Assembly: GCA_903835255.1 (NCBI GenBank)
Contig: CAILMI010000020.1
Location: 35,654 to 99,653, forward strand
DNA length: 64,000 nt
Direction of reading: 5' to 3'
Source: an uncultured Verrucomicrobia subdivision 3 bacterium
Lineage (GTDB): Bacteria > Verrucomicrobiota > Verrucomicrobiia > Limisphaerales > UBA11358
This document shows positions 56,604 to 64,000 of this stretch, one piece after another. The notes under the pieces are model-generated. The model did not search any database and was not told the origin of the DNA. It worked only from the letters and a program-made list of their open reading frames with translations. The position numbers and the translations under genes are program-made. Each line of letters opens with the position of its first letter. Position 1 is the first letter of the stretch.

Positions 56604-58544
56604 ATGCAACCCATTCAACTCGCTTGGATCGATTACACCATTCTGCTGGCTTATGTGGCATTTGTTATCGGCATCGGCTGGATGCTGTCGCGCTACATGA
56701 AGACCTCGGCGGACTTTCTGACCTCCGCCCGTTCCATCCCGACCTGGGTGACCGGTCTGGCCTTTATCTCGGCCAATCTGGGGGCGCTGGAGCTGGTGGG
56801 CATGGCGGCGAGCGGCGCTAAATACGGCATCTCCACCGCCCACTTCTACTGGGTGGGGGCGATTCCGGCGATGATCTTCCTGGCGGTGTTCATGATGCCG
56901 TTCTACTACGGCTCCAAGGCCCGCTCCGTGCCGGAATACCTGAAGATGCGCTTTGACGAGCGCGTCCGGGCGTTGAACTCCATCGCCTTTGCGGTGATGA
57001 CTATTTTCGCCTCCGGCATTTCGATGAACGCGCTGGCGAAGCTGCTCAACCAGCTGCTCGGCTGGAATTACAACGCGGCCTTGTTCATCTGCTCAGGAGT
57101 CGTGCTCCTCTACGTTTTAAAGGGCGGTCTGACCTCCGCCATCTACACGGAGGTCCTGCAATTCTTCATGATCGTCCTCGGCTTCGCGCCGGTCGTCTAT
57201 CTGGGATTGAAAGACGTCGGCGGCTGGCACGCGATGAACAGTTCGCTTCAAACGGTCGCCACCAATCCCGCCGCTCTCTATCTCAAGGAGGCGGGTGTCA
57301 CCTACGCCCCGGACGCTTGGATGAGCGCGTGGAAGCCGGTGCTGGCCGGGCCGGCGAACAACCCGATGGGCGTGGATTGGTTTGCGATGATCTTCGGCCT
57401 GGGCTTTGTGCTCTCCTTTGGCTACTGGTGCACGAACTTCCTCGTGGTGCAACGGGCGATGGCGGCCAAGAACATGACCGCGGCCCGCAACACGCCGCTC
57501 GTGGCCGCCGTCCCCAAGATGTTCTTCCCGTTCCTCGTGATCGTGCCCGGCATGATCGCGGCCGCCCTCTGCACGCTGCCCGACAAGAATTATCGCATCC
57601 CGCCGCCGATCCTGTCCGCAGCGGCTTATGCCAGCGCGCTGGATGCGGTGAAAGCGGCCAGCCCGTCCGATTCCGCCGCCGCGGTCCAGGCCGTGGGTGC
57701 GGCGCTCGGCAAGCCGGTGGCCGCCGACAAAATTGCCTCCCTGGTCGCCGCCAATGCCGCGACTCCCTTATCGGATGAGCAGATCCGGAAGGGTCTTTAC
57801 AACAGCATCGCCGAAAATGACTACGACAGCGTCATCCTGTCGCTGGTGAAGAAATATTGTCCCGCCGGCCTGCTGGGTCTGGCGCTCACCGCCTTGCTGG
57901 CTTCCTTCATGTCCGGTATGGCGGGCAATGTGACGGCCTTCAACACAGTTTTCACCTATGATTTGTATCAGGCCTACTTTGCCAAGGGGAAAAGCGACCA
58001 CCACTATTTCCTGGCGGGCAAGGTGGTCACCGTGGTGGGCATCGCCTTGAGCATTCTGGCGGCCTATTTCGCCTCGATGTACAACAACTGCATGGACATC
58101 ATCCAGCTGGTGTTCGGATTCGTGAACGCGCCGCTGTTCGCCACCTTCCTGCTGGGCATGTTCTGGAAGCGCACCACCGCCACCGGCGCCTTCCTGGGCC
58201 TGTTCGGCGGCATCGGCAGCTCGGCGCTGTTCCACGCGATGACTCTGGCTCAGGGCAACGCGCCCGGCGTCAAAGGCGGGTACCTGTCGGTGGTCCATGT
58301 GTTCCCCAGTGAGATGGCGCAGAACTTCTGGCTCGCCTCCTTCGCCTTCACCGCCTGCTTTGTCCTCACCCTGGTGATTTCTCTCACGACCGCGCGCACC
58401 AAGTCCGACGCGGAATTGAAAGGCCTGGTCTATTCGCTCACGCCCAAAATCAAGTCCGACGCCCTGCCGTTCTTCCTGCAGCCGGGTGTGGTGGGGGTCG
58501 TGCTGTTGATCGCCTGCGTCATTCTTAACGTGCTCTTCTGGTGA
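56604..58544 (+). CDS. Sodium:solute symporter (SSS family), probable sugar carrier
   Basis: 646 residues. SSS/LeuT-fold carrier with ~14 helices: the first helices IDYTILLAYVAFVIGIGWMLSRYM and TSADFLTSARSIPTWVTGLAFISANLGALELVGMAASGAKYG are typical of the SGLT branch, as is SVPEYLKMRFDERVRALNSIAF and the late MAGNVTAFNTVFTYDLYQAYFAKGKSDHHYF. A soluble insertion (~330-420, Ala-rich: SAAAVQAVGAALGKPVAADKIASLVAANAATPLSDEQIRKGLYNS) lies between helices 8 and 9. Neighbouring galactokinase suggests galactose or a galactoside (inference). TTGACA at 56562-56567 may be its -35 box, but no good -10 is visible. Confidence 0.9.
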   Translation: MQPIQLAWIDYTILLAYVAFVIGIGWMLSRYMKTSADFLTSARSIPTWVTGLAFISANLGALELVGMAASGAKYGISTAHFYWVGAIPAMIFLAVFMMPFYYGSKARSVPEYLKMRFDERVRALNSIAFAVMTIFASGISMNALAKLLNQLLGWNYNAALFICSGVVLLYVLKGGLTSAIYTEVLQFFMIVLGFAPVVYLGLKDVGGWHAMNSSLQTVATNPAALYLKEAGVTYAPDAWMSAWKPVLAGPANNPMGVDWFAMIFGLGFVLSFGYWCTNFLVVQRAMAAKNMTAARNTPLVAAVPKMFFPFLVIVPGMIAAALCTLPDKNYRIPPPILSAAAYASALDAVKAASPSDSAAAVQAVGAALGKPVAADKIASLVAANAATPLSDEQIRKGLYNSIAENDYDSVILSLVKKYCPAGLLGLALTALLASFMSGMAGNVTAFNTVFTYDLYQAYFAKGKSDHHYFLAGKVVTVVGIALSILAAYFASMYNNCMDIIQLVFGFVNAPLFATFLLGMFWKRTTATGAFLGLFGGIGSSALFHAMTLAQGNAPGVKGGYLSVVHVFPSEMAQNFWLASFAFTACFVLTLVISLTTARTKSDAELKGLVYSLTPKIKSDALPFFLQPGVVGVVLLIACVILNVLFW

Positions 58545-58566
58545 ACCAAACCACACAATAAAAATT

Positions 58567-58770
58567 ATGGGACTCGATATCCGCTGGCCGATTGGCCTCA
58601 TGTTCACCCTCATCGGGGCGCTGCTCACGGTTTTTGGCGCGCTCAACCGTTCCGGCTCGCTCTCGCTGGACATCAACATCAACCTGATCTGGGGCGTCAT
58701 CCTCTTGGCCTTCGGCGTGCTGATGCTGGCTGGCGCCGTGCGCGGCGGGAAGAAGCCGCCGACGGCCTGA
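58567..58770 (+). CDS. Small two-helix membrane protein
   Basis: 67 residues: GLDIRWPIGLMFTLIGALLTVFGALN and INLIWGVILLAFGVLMLAGAV form two helices joined by a short SGSLSLDIN loop, ending in RGGKKPPTA. It starts 22 bases after the symporter stop and precedes galK, so it belongs to the same transcript. Similar small proteins sit next to SSS symporters in other genomes by my recollection; the function is unknown, possibly as an accessory subunit. Confidence 0.75.
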   Translation: MGLDIRWPIGLMFTLIGALLTVFGALNRSGSLSLDININLIWGVILLAFGVLMLAGAVRGGKKPPTA

Positions 58771-58890
58771 GGTGGGCCGGAAGGGTGCGGAGGGGAATGG
58801 TCCCGGCCGTGGCACCTTCCCGCGCCTGCGCCCTTTTCTGGGTCCCGTTTTCGTCCCCGCTCCAACCCTTTCCCTTAATTGAATTATTTC

Positions 58891-60066
58891 ATGACCTCAC
58901 TTCAAAAAGTTGCCGCTGAAACCTCCGAGGCATTCCTGAAATCCTACGGCCGGCCGCCCCGCTGGATGGTGGCCGCGCCCGGCCGGGTGAACGTGATCGG
59001 CGAACACACCGATTACAATGACGGCTTCGTCCTGCCCATGGCCATTGAGCATTACGCCGTCATGGCCGCGGATCGCCCTGCCGATGGCCAGGCAGTCATC
59101 CAGATTCGCGCCACCTCCGGTAGTGAGCCGCTGCGGGTGGATCTGTCCGCGCCGGTCACGCCCGGCGAGCCCAGCTGGGGAAATTATCCGCGCGGCGTCA
59201 TCGCCGGTTGCCTGGCGCGCGGCCTCAATCCGGGCGGACTCGACGTGCTGTTGCATTCCACCGTGCCGATCGGCGGCGGCCTGTCCAGCAGCGCGGCGTT
59301 GGAAGTGGCCACGGCAACCCTGATGGAGACGGTGACCGGTCAGACAATGGATCCGGTCGAGAAAGCCCTGCTGTGTCAGAAGGCGGAGCATGATTTCGCC
59401 GGGATGCCCTGCGGCATCATGGATCAATTCATCTCAGTGATGGGGCGTCCGGATCATCTGCTGCTGCTCGACTGCCGTTCGCGCCAGACCGAGCTGGTGC
59501 CCATGAGCGACCCCTCCGTTTCATTGCTCATCATCAACACCAATGTGAAGCATGCCCTGACCGGGGGCGGCTATGCCCAGCGCCGCCTTCAGTGCGAAAC
59601 CGCTTCCAAAAATCTGGACCTTCCCTCGCTGCGCGATGCCACGATGAATATTCTGGAACAGGCTCGCGGGCGGATGGACGAGGTTGTTTTCCGGCGTGCC
59701 CGCCATGTCATTGGCGAAATCAGCCGCACGCTCCAAGCGGCTGCGGCCGTCCGCGCCTCGGATTGGCCCCGGGTCGGCACCCTCATGGGCGCGAGCCATG
59801 CCTCCCTGCGCGACGATTACGACGTGAGCTGCGTGGAGCTGGACGCCGTGGTGGATATTGCCCGGGGCATCGGCCAGGCCGGTGGCATTTATGGCTGCCG
59901 CATGACCGGCGGCGGGTTCGGCGGCTGCGCTGTGGCGCTGGTGAAGACTGGACAGGTGGAGGCGGTCTCCCGTCAGATAGCCGCCGACTACAAGGCCCGG
60001 ACCGGAATAGAAGCGACGATTTTCGTCTCGCGCCCGGCGGCCGGCGCCACGGTACTTCAGGCTTGA
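58891..60066 (+). CDS. galK: Galactokinase
   Basis: 391 residues from the ATG at 58891 (a TTG 12 bases upstream is also open). GHMP kinase phosphorylating galactose at C1. Motifs: the galactokinase signature GRVNVIGEHTDYNDGFVLPMAIE, the ATP loop PIGGGLSSSAALEVATA, MPCGIMDQFISVMGRPDHLLLLDCRS, and C-terminal GGIYGCRMTGGGFGGCAVALV. Third gene of the symporter unit; points to galactose uptake and the Leloir pathway, whose other genes are elsewhere. Confidence 0.97.
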   Translation: MTSLQKVAAETSEAFLKSYGRPPRWMVAAPGRVNVIGEHTDYNDGFVLPMAIEHYAVMAADRPADGQAVIQIRATSGSEPLRVDLSAPVTPGEPSWGNYPRGVIAGCLARGLNPGGLDVLLHSTVPIGGGLSSSAALEVATATLMETVTGQTMDPVEKALLCQKAEHDFAGMPCGIMDQFISVMGRPDHLLLLDCRSRQTELVPMSDPSVSLLIINTNVKHALTGGGYAQRRLQCETASKNLDLPSLRDATMNILEQARGRMDEVVFRRARHVIGEISRTLQAAAAVRASDWPRVGTLMGASHASLRDDYDVSCVELDAVVDIARGIGQAGGIYGCRMTGGGFGGCAVALVKTGQVEAVSRQIAADYKARTGIEATIFVSRPAAGATVLQA

Positions 60067-60103
60067 ATCTTTCCCGGTCGGAGCGACATCCGGCTTCGTA
60101 AGA

Positions 60104-60192
60104 TTAATCCGAACGCCGAAATGGGGTAGAAAAGGCGCGCTGCGCCGTCCCTCCCATTTTCTACAAAGGCTCGCTTCAGAATTCGGGATTAA
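60104..60192. repeat. Dispersed inverted-repeat element, copy B
   Basis: 89 bp, ends TTAATCCGAACGCCGAAAT and AGAATTCGGGATTAA, core TGGGGTAG...GGCGCGCTGCGCC. Aligns with copy A over its full length. It lies between convergent galK and pfkA, and its right end supplies the TAA stop (60189-60191) of pfkA. It may act as a bidirectional terminator. Confidence 0.75.
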
Positions 60193-61322
60193 TCCCCTAG
60201 GCAGGTGCCGACGTGGCGGGCAGTGGCGATCCAGGAATGTTCTGCCGGCACCCCGCGGCGTTTGCCGGCGACTTTTTCCAGCGGCACAGGTTCGGTTCGA
60301 TCCCCGCGCGCGGCCACCATCACTCCGAAAATGCCCTGATGGATCAGATCCGCGCAAGCGCCGCCGAGACGGCTGGCCAGCAGCCGGTCAGCCGGGGAGG
60401 GGGTGCCGCCGCGCTGCACATAGCCGAGAATGGTGACGCGCGATTCCAGATGGGTGAGTTCTTCCAGTTGCCGGGCCAGCCGGAGGGTGTTGCCGGTGTG
60501 ACGCGATTCCAGGGTGGCCAGTTCTGCCTTGGCCTCTTTTTTATCTTGGACAGTGCGGGCGCGTTCGCGCTTGGCTTCCGCAGCGGCAAAGACGCGCGCG
60601 TCCTCCACGCTCATCGCCCCCTCGGCCACGGCCACGATGCTGAAATTGGTTCCCACCCGGCTGCGGCGGCGGATGGCTTCGGCGATTTTCTCGACGCGGT
60701 AGGGGATTTCGGGAATTAAAATCACATCGGCACCGCCCGCAATGCCCGCGCCCAAGGTCAGCCAGCCGGCGCGGTGGCCCATGATTTCGGCAATGATGAT
60801 GCGGTGATGGCTGTGCGCTGTGCTGTGCAGCCGATCGATCGCCTCGGTGGCAATGTCCAGAGCCGTGGCGAAACCGAAGGTGGAATCCGTCATCGCCACG
60901 TCGTTGTCGATGGTCTTGGGAAGGGTGATCACGTTGAGCCCGGCCTGGTGGAGCCGCAGGGCGCTCTTCTGGGTGCCGCCGCCCCCGAGGCAGACCAAGC
61001 AGTCGAGCTTGTGCTTGCGATAATTTTTGACGATGACGTCCGTCATGTCGCGCGTGCGGCCGTCAATCAGCATCCGGTGGGGCTTGTCGCGGCTGGTGCC
61101 CAGAATGGTGCCGCCCACGGTCAGAATCCCGGCCAGCGTGGTCTTGTCCAGCTTGAGGCGGCGGTCCTCCACCAGGCCGCGAAAGCCGTCGCGGAAGCCG
61201 ATGATCTCCATGCCGTAAAAGCCGAGTGCGGTCTTGCCCACGCCCCGGATGGCCGCGTTGAGCCCGGGGCTGTCGCCGCCGGCGGTTAAAATTCCGATGC
61301 GCTTGGTCTTGGGTTTTGCCAT
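60189..61322 (-). CDS. pfkA: 6-phosphofructokinase (G104/K124 'mixed' type)
   Basis: 377 residues. Phosphofructokinase fold: [46 protein letters not shown], the phosphoryl-donor loop [11 protein letters not shown], catalytic [47 protein letters not shown], and [21 protein letters not shown]. In E. coli numbering the donor loop GGDGS reads GGGGT: Gly at 104 predicts ATP rather than pyrophosphate, while Asp103 is also Gly. At 124 it has Lys (PKTIDND), as in PPi enzymes and the ATP-using group III of actinobacteria. ATP use is likely but not certain. Its last codons lie inside a dispersed repeat. Confidence 0.93.
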   Translation of the reverse strand: MAKPKTKRIGILTAGGDSPGLNAAIRGVGKTALGFYGMEIIGFRDGFRGLVEDRRLKLDKTTLAGILTVGGTILGTSRDKPHRMLIDGRTRDMTDVIVKNYRKHKLDCLVCLGGGGTQKSALRLHQAGLNVITLPKTIDNDVAMTDSTFGFATALDIATEAIDRLHSTAHSHHRIIIAEIMGHRAGWLTLGAGIAGGADVILIPEIPYRVEKIAEAIRRRSRVGTNFSIVAVAEGAMSVEDARVFAAAEAKRERARTVQDKKEAKAELATLESRHTGNTLRLARQLEELTHLESRVTILGYVQRGGTPSPADRLLASRLGGACADLIHQGIFGVMVAARGDRTEPVPLEKVAGKRRGVPAEHSWIATARHVGTCLGD

Positions 61323-61559
61323 AAAGAGCCTCTATTTGAAGGGAGACGATAATTTTGTCGAGTTTTTCTTTGTCACTTTTTTATCGCGACCCGCGACGCC
61401 AAACTCATAGCGGAAACTGGAAGGGAGGCCGTCCCTCTCCAGTCTTCTCTCCTCTAGGGTTGGCGAGGAAAAAATGCCGATGGTGTTAAGCGGCGCCCTG
61501 CGCTCCGGCGGACGGATATTCCGCTTTTGCACGCGGCCTAACAGGGTTAGTTTTCCCCT

Positions 61560-62975
61560 ATGCCCGTTCCGGTCATCACCCTCGACGCCCTTCGCGATTG
61601 GGAGCGCGCCACCTGGGCCGCCGGCCAGACCGAGGCCGAGGTCATCCGGCGCGTCGGCCTGCAGTTGGCCCGGCGGGCCCGCGACCTCACCGCCGTCGGC
61701 GACCGAATTTTAATCCTCTCCGGGAAAGGCCATAACGGGGATGACGCCCGCGCCGCCGCGCCGCATCTCAGCGATCGCGCTGTCACAATTCTGGAACGGA
61801 TCCAACCCGATGCCGATCTGCTCCGGGTGGAGCAGGCGCTCCAGGAAAAACCGGCGCTGGTCCTCGATGGGATTTTCGGTGTCGGCCTCAACCGGCCGCT
61901 TTCCGCGGCCTGGCGGAAAATTATCGACGCCGTCAACGCGGCCGGGCGCCCCGTTTTGGCCGTGGATGTGCCGTCCGGCCTCAATGGCGACACCGGGGAC
62001 CATTTCGGCGCCGCGATCCGGGCCGCTGTCACCCTGACGGTGGGTGCGCCCAAAACGGGTCTGCTGGTGCCCGCCGCGCTGCCATTTGTCGGACGGCTGG
62101 AGGTCGCCGACGATGTGGGTCTGATTCCCTGTCCGCACCGATCGGATTTGAACTGGACGCTGCCCGCGGATTTTCAAGATTTCCCCCCGGCGCGGGCGGT
62201 GGCAACGCACAAGGGCGACTACGGGCATCTGGCGATTGTTGCGGGGAGTCGCGGGTATCACGGGGCGGCCGTTTTGGCCGCACGCGCCGCGCAACGGGCC
62301 CAGCCCGGACGCATCACCCTGTACACCGCGGCCACTGTGTATGCGCCCGTCGCTGCACAATTGCAGTCGGTGATGGTCGATGTCTGGAAAGCGAAGTGGA
62401 ACCTGCCGGATTCCGCCAGCGCTCTTTTGTTCGGTCCCGGGCTCGCCGCGCCGGGCCTCGCTTCCAAAATCCGACCGGTCCTGCAGCGGCACTGGCGCCA
62501 TTCCCGGCTGCCGATGATTGTGGATGCCAGTGCGCTGGACTGGTTGCCGCCGGGCGATTTTTCAAGGGGTGCGATCCGGGTGATCACGCCCCATCCCGGC
62601 GAGGCGGCCCGGCTATTGAAGGTCACCGTGTCCCGGATCCAGGCGAACCGCGTGGACTCCTTGCGGGCCCTGTCGCGCCGGTTGGGCGGTTGCTGGGTTG
62701 TGTTGAAGGGCCATGAGACACTCATCGGCCGGAGCGAGGGGGACCTCTTTGTGAATTCCACAGGCAACCCCCACCTGGCGCAGGGCGGCAGCGGCGATCT
62801 ATTGGCCGGCTATCTGGCAGGGTTGCTGGCACAGCCGCGACTGCAGGCGAATGCGGGGAACGTCCTGCGCTATGCCGTCTGGCGCCACGGCGCGGCCGCC
62901 GATGCTCTGCAGGCGCAATCGACCCGCTGGATCATCGAGGAGTTGGTGGAAAAAATGGGAAGTGCGGGGCTCTGA
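61560..62975 (+). CDS. nnr: Bifunctional NAD(P)H-hydrate epimerase / ADP-dependent NAD(P)H-hydrate dehydratase
   Basis: 471 residues. N-terminal YjeF epimerase domain (1-~215: VITLDALRDWERATWAAGQTEAEVIRRVGLQLA, ILSGKGHNGDDARAAA, VLDGIFGVGLNRPLSAAW, LAVDVPSGLNGDTGD, LTVGAPKTGLL). C-terminal ribokinase-like dehydratase (225-471: HKGDYGHLAIVAGSRGYHGAAVLAARAAQRAQPGRITLYT, PMIVDASALDWLP, VITPHPGEAARLL, VLKGHETLIG, and NPHLAQGGSGDLLAGYLAG). Repairs hydrated NADH/NADPH. Typical fusion; alone on its strand. Confidence 0.95.
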   Translation: MPVPVITLDALRDWERATWAAGQTEAEVIRRVGLQLARRARDLTAVGDRILILSGKGHNGDDARAAAPHLSDRAVTILERIQPDADLLRVEQALQEKPALVLDGIFGVGLNRPLSAAWRKIIDAVNAAGRPVLAVDVPSGLNGDTGDHFGAAIRAAVTLTVGAPKTGLLVPAALPFVGRLEVADDVGLIPCPHRSDLNWTLPADFQDFPPARAVATHKGDYGHLAIVAGSRGYHGAAVLAARAAQRAQPGRITLYTAATVYAPVAAQLQSVMVDVWKAKWNLPDSASALLFGPGLAAPGLASKIRPVLQRHWRHSRLPMIVDASALDWLPPGDFSRGAIRVITPHPGEAARLLKVTVSRIQANRVDSLRALSRRLGGCWVVLKGHETLIGRSEGDLFVNSTGNPHLAQGGSGDLLAGYLAGLLAQPRLQANAGNVLRYAVWRHGAAADALQAQSTRWIIEELVEKMGSAGL

Positions 62976-63218
62976 CAAGGTGCTCGAAATTTGCGGAGAG
63001 AGTGAGACTTGAAATGAAAAGGTTTTACGCGTTTTCGGCTGGATGCACTTCAATGCGGCAAAACCTCTTTTGGATGAGAGAGAAAACATAGGAAATACTT
63101 CCTCCCGCGTCCCGTCCTCGCCCCATCCATCCCCATCTCACAGTGCCGTCAATCGAATGGGGGCCAAACGGCGATGGCGTGCCATCAGGGGTTTCCTTGG
63201 CGCTGCGGATGCGGGGTT

Positions 63219-63470
63219 TTAACGATGCGGATGGCGATTCAAAAAGTGGATAGCAAGGGCAGTGATTCCGGCAGTGCCAATGCTCGCGAGGATCACAGCG
63301 GCGATTAAAACCAATTTCTGATAACGGTGATAGGGGGCCAGGCGTGGAAATAATAATGCCCCCAGACTTTTATTTATAAAAGTAGCGATGGAGCTCATTG
63401 GAGCGAGTAGCAGAAAGCCAGCGCAGCAAATAAAAATCGGGGCCACGGTGAAAATGATGATGCGTGACAT
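63219..63470 (-). CDS. Small hypothetical membrane protein
   Basis: 83 residues from the ATG at 63470 (MSRIIIFTVAPIFICCAGFLLLAPMSSIATFINKSLGALL); the frame is open to 63542 with a polar extension. Three hydrophobic stretches, the last KLVLIAAVILASIGTAGITALAIHFL before NRHPHR. No family recognised. AT-richer than the genes upstream. Confidence 0.55.
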   Translation of the reverse strand: MSRIIIFTVAPIFICCAGFLLLAPMSSIATFINKSLGALLFPRLAPYHRYQKLVLIAAVILASIGTAGITALAIHFLNRHPHR

Positions 63471-63542
63471 TGCCGAATGATAGACAGGATGGTGCCAGCG
63501 GTCAAACGTGGATGGCAGTTTCTCGCGCCTGAAATCCATCAT

Positions 63543-64000
63543 TCATGACAATCATCATGCCCTGCATCGAATGTTAAAACGTTCGCCGGGTGGTCGGTTG
63601 GGGGGGATACTTATCGGCTGCCGTGCTTCAATCCCTTGACGGTGAGAAGGCTGTCCCATGAATCATCATGGATTCCGTTCGCTGTCTGGCCATTGTGTCT
63701 TTGATTTGTTCCCAATGCGAGATGATTCCATCAAAGAAAATTGGCGGAGAGAGTGAAGTTTGACTTGATCCACTGGTTTTCAGCCATTTTTTTATTGATA
63801 GAAACGTGTTTTTTTTGAAAGTGTTTTATTATTAAAATTGACATTTTTAATAAAAAAACTTCACTACTGTCCCGTTTAGCTTTTGACGACAGCGATTTTA
63901 CTATTGTAAAAACTGGATAAAACCGCTGTCCGGTTATTTTTCGATTTCAATTCTGCGACGACTCCCAGAGGGTGTTTCACCGCCAACCAGCGGTTTTTCA
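63543..64000. other. AT-rich terminal stretch without a gene
   Basis: No convincing frame. An AT inverted repeat lies near 63820-63860 (TTTATTATTAAAA and TTTTTAATAAAAAA around TTGACA). GGCGGAGAGAGTGA at about 63742 resembles GCGGAGAGAGTGA at about 62993 just after nnr. May be the upstream region of a gene beyond the window. Confidence 0.35.

Overview
The window reads as a chromosomal segment of a GC-rich member of the phylum Verrucomicrobiota, most like the Limisphaerales/Pedosphaera side of the phylum. This is inferred from very long exoproteins built from Ig-like, HAF, NHL and chitobiase-type modules with short 'YRVRV'-type C-termini, a PilMNOPQ locus with separate pseudopilins, a CTC-type L25, a DUF5069 protein and small phylum-typical hypotheticals. 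I see no transposase, integrase, phage gene or CRISPR array.

Layout. 1-3.5 kb: a possible small membrane peptide, an MFS transporter (-), ispF and a small hypothetical (+). 3.7-8.1 kb: a secreted protein with an N-terminal HAF region and twelve Ig-like repeats. 8.1-12.1 kb (-): a tightly overlapping operon of two paralogous CgeB-like glycosyltransferases, an APH-fold kinase and a ChbG/HpnK-type carbohydrate deacetylase. 12.4-18.1 kb: orphan fumarase beta subunit, TlpA-like thioredoxin, VIT1/CCC1 transporter, an unknown membrane protein and glnS. 18.3-20.1 kb: tRNA-Thr, CPXCG protein, TMEM14 protein, tRNA-Arg and inverted-repeat DNA. 20.1-23.8 kb (-): a propeller histidine kinase and its LuxR-type regulator. 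24.1-27.9 kb (+): prs-rplY-pth-rpsF-ssb-rplI, closed by a terminator.

28.4-43.3 kb is mostly pilus and secretion biology: three pseudopilin-like genes (-), and pilM-N-O-P-Q followed by a 1302-residue NHL/cohesin-like exoprotein (+). Acetolactate synthase lies between the two arms. It is preceded by what looks like a complete transcription attenuator: a 23-residue leader peptide rich in Val/Leu/Ile, an intrinsic terminator, and a competing pairing inside the leader codons. I rate this the most interesting discovery in the window.

43.5-50.9 kb: a lipoprotein, tRNA-Lys, DUF5069, tRNA-Glu and two tandem paralogous hybrid histidine kinases, one with a LOV-like PAS lacking the photoactive Cys and one whose terminal receiver lacks the phospho-acceptor Asp. 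51.0-56.5 kb (-): a small protein, panB, heptose-7-phosphate kinase, thiG, DUF4202, a XylR/AraC-type regulator and a YlbF-like protein with a Cys/His tail. 56.6-62.9 kb: sodium:sugar symporter, small membrane protein and galactokinase (+), phosphofructokinase (-) and the bifunctional NAD(P)HX repair enzyme (+). The last ~450 bases are AT-rich and apparently gene-free.

A dispersed inverted-repeat element of about 57-92 bp occurs at least three times (18.36, 28.09 and 60.10 kb), always between transcription units. All calls come from reading the sequence; no database search was run.
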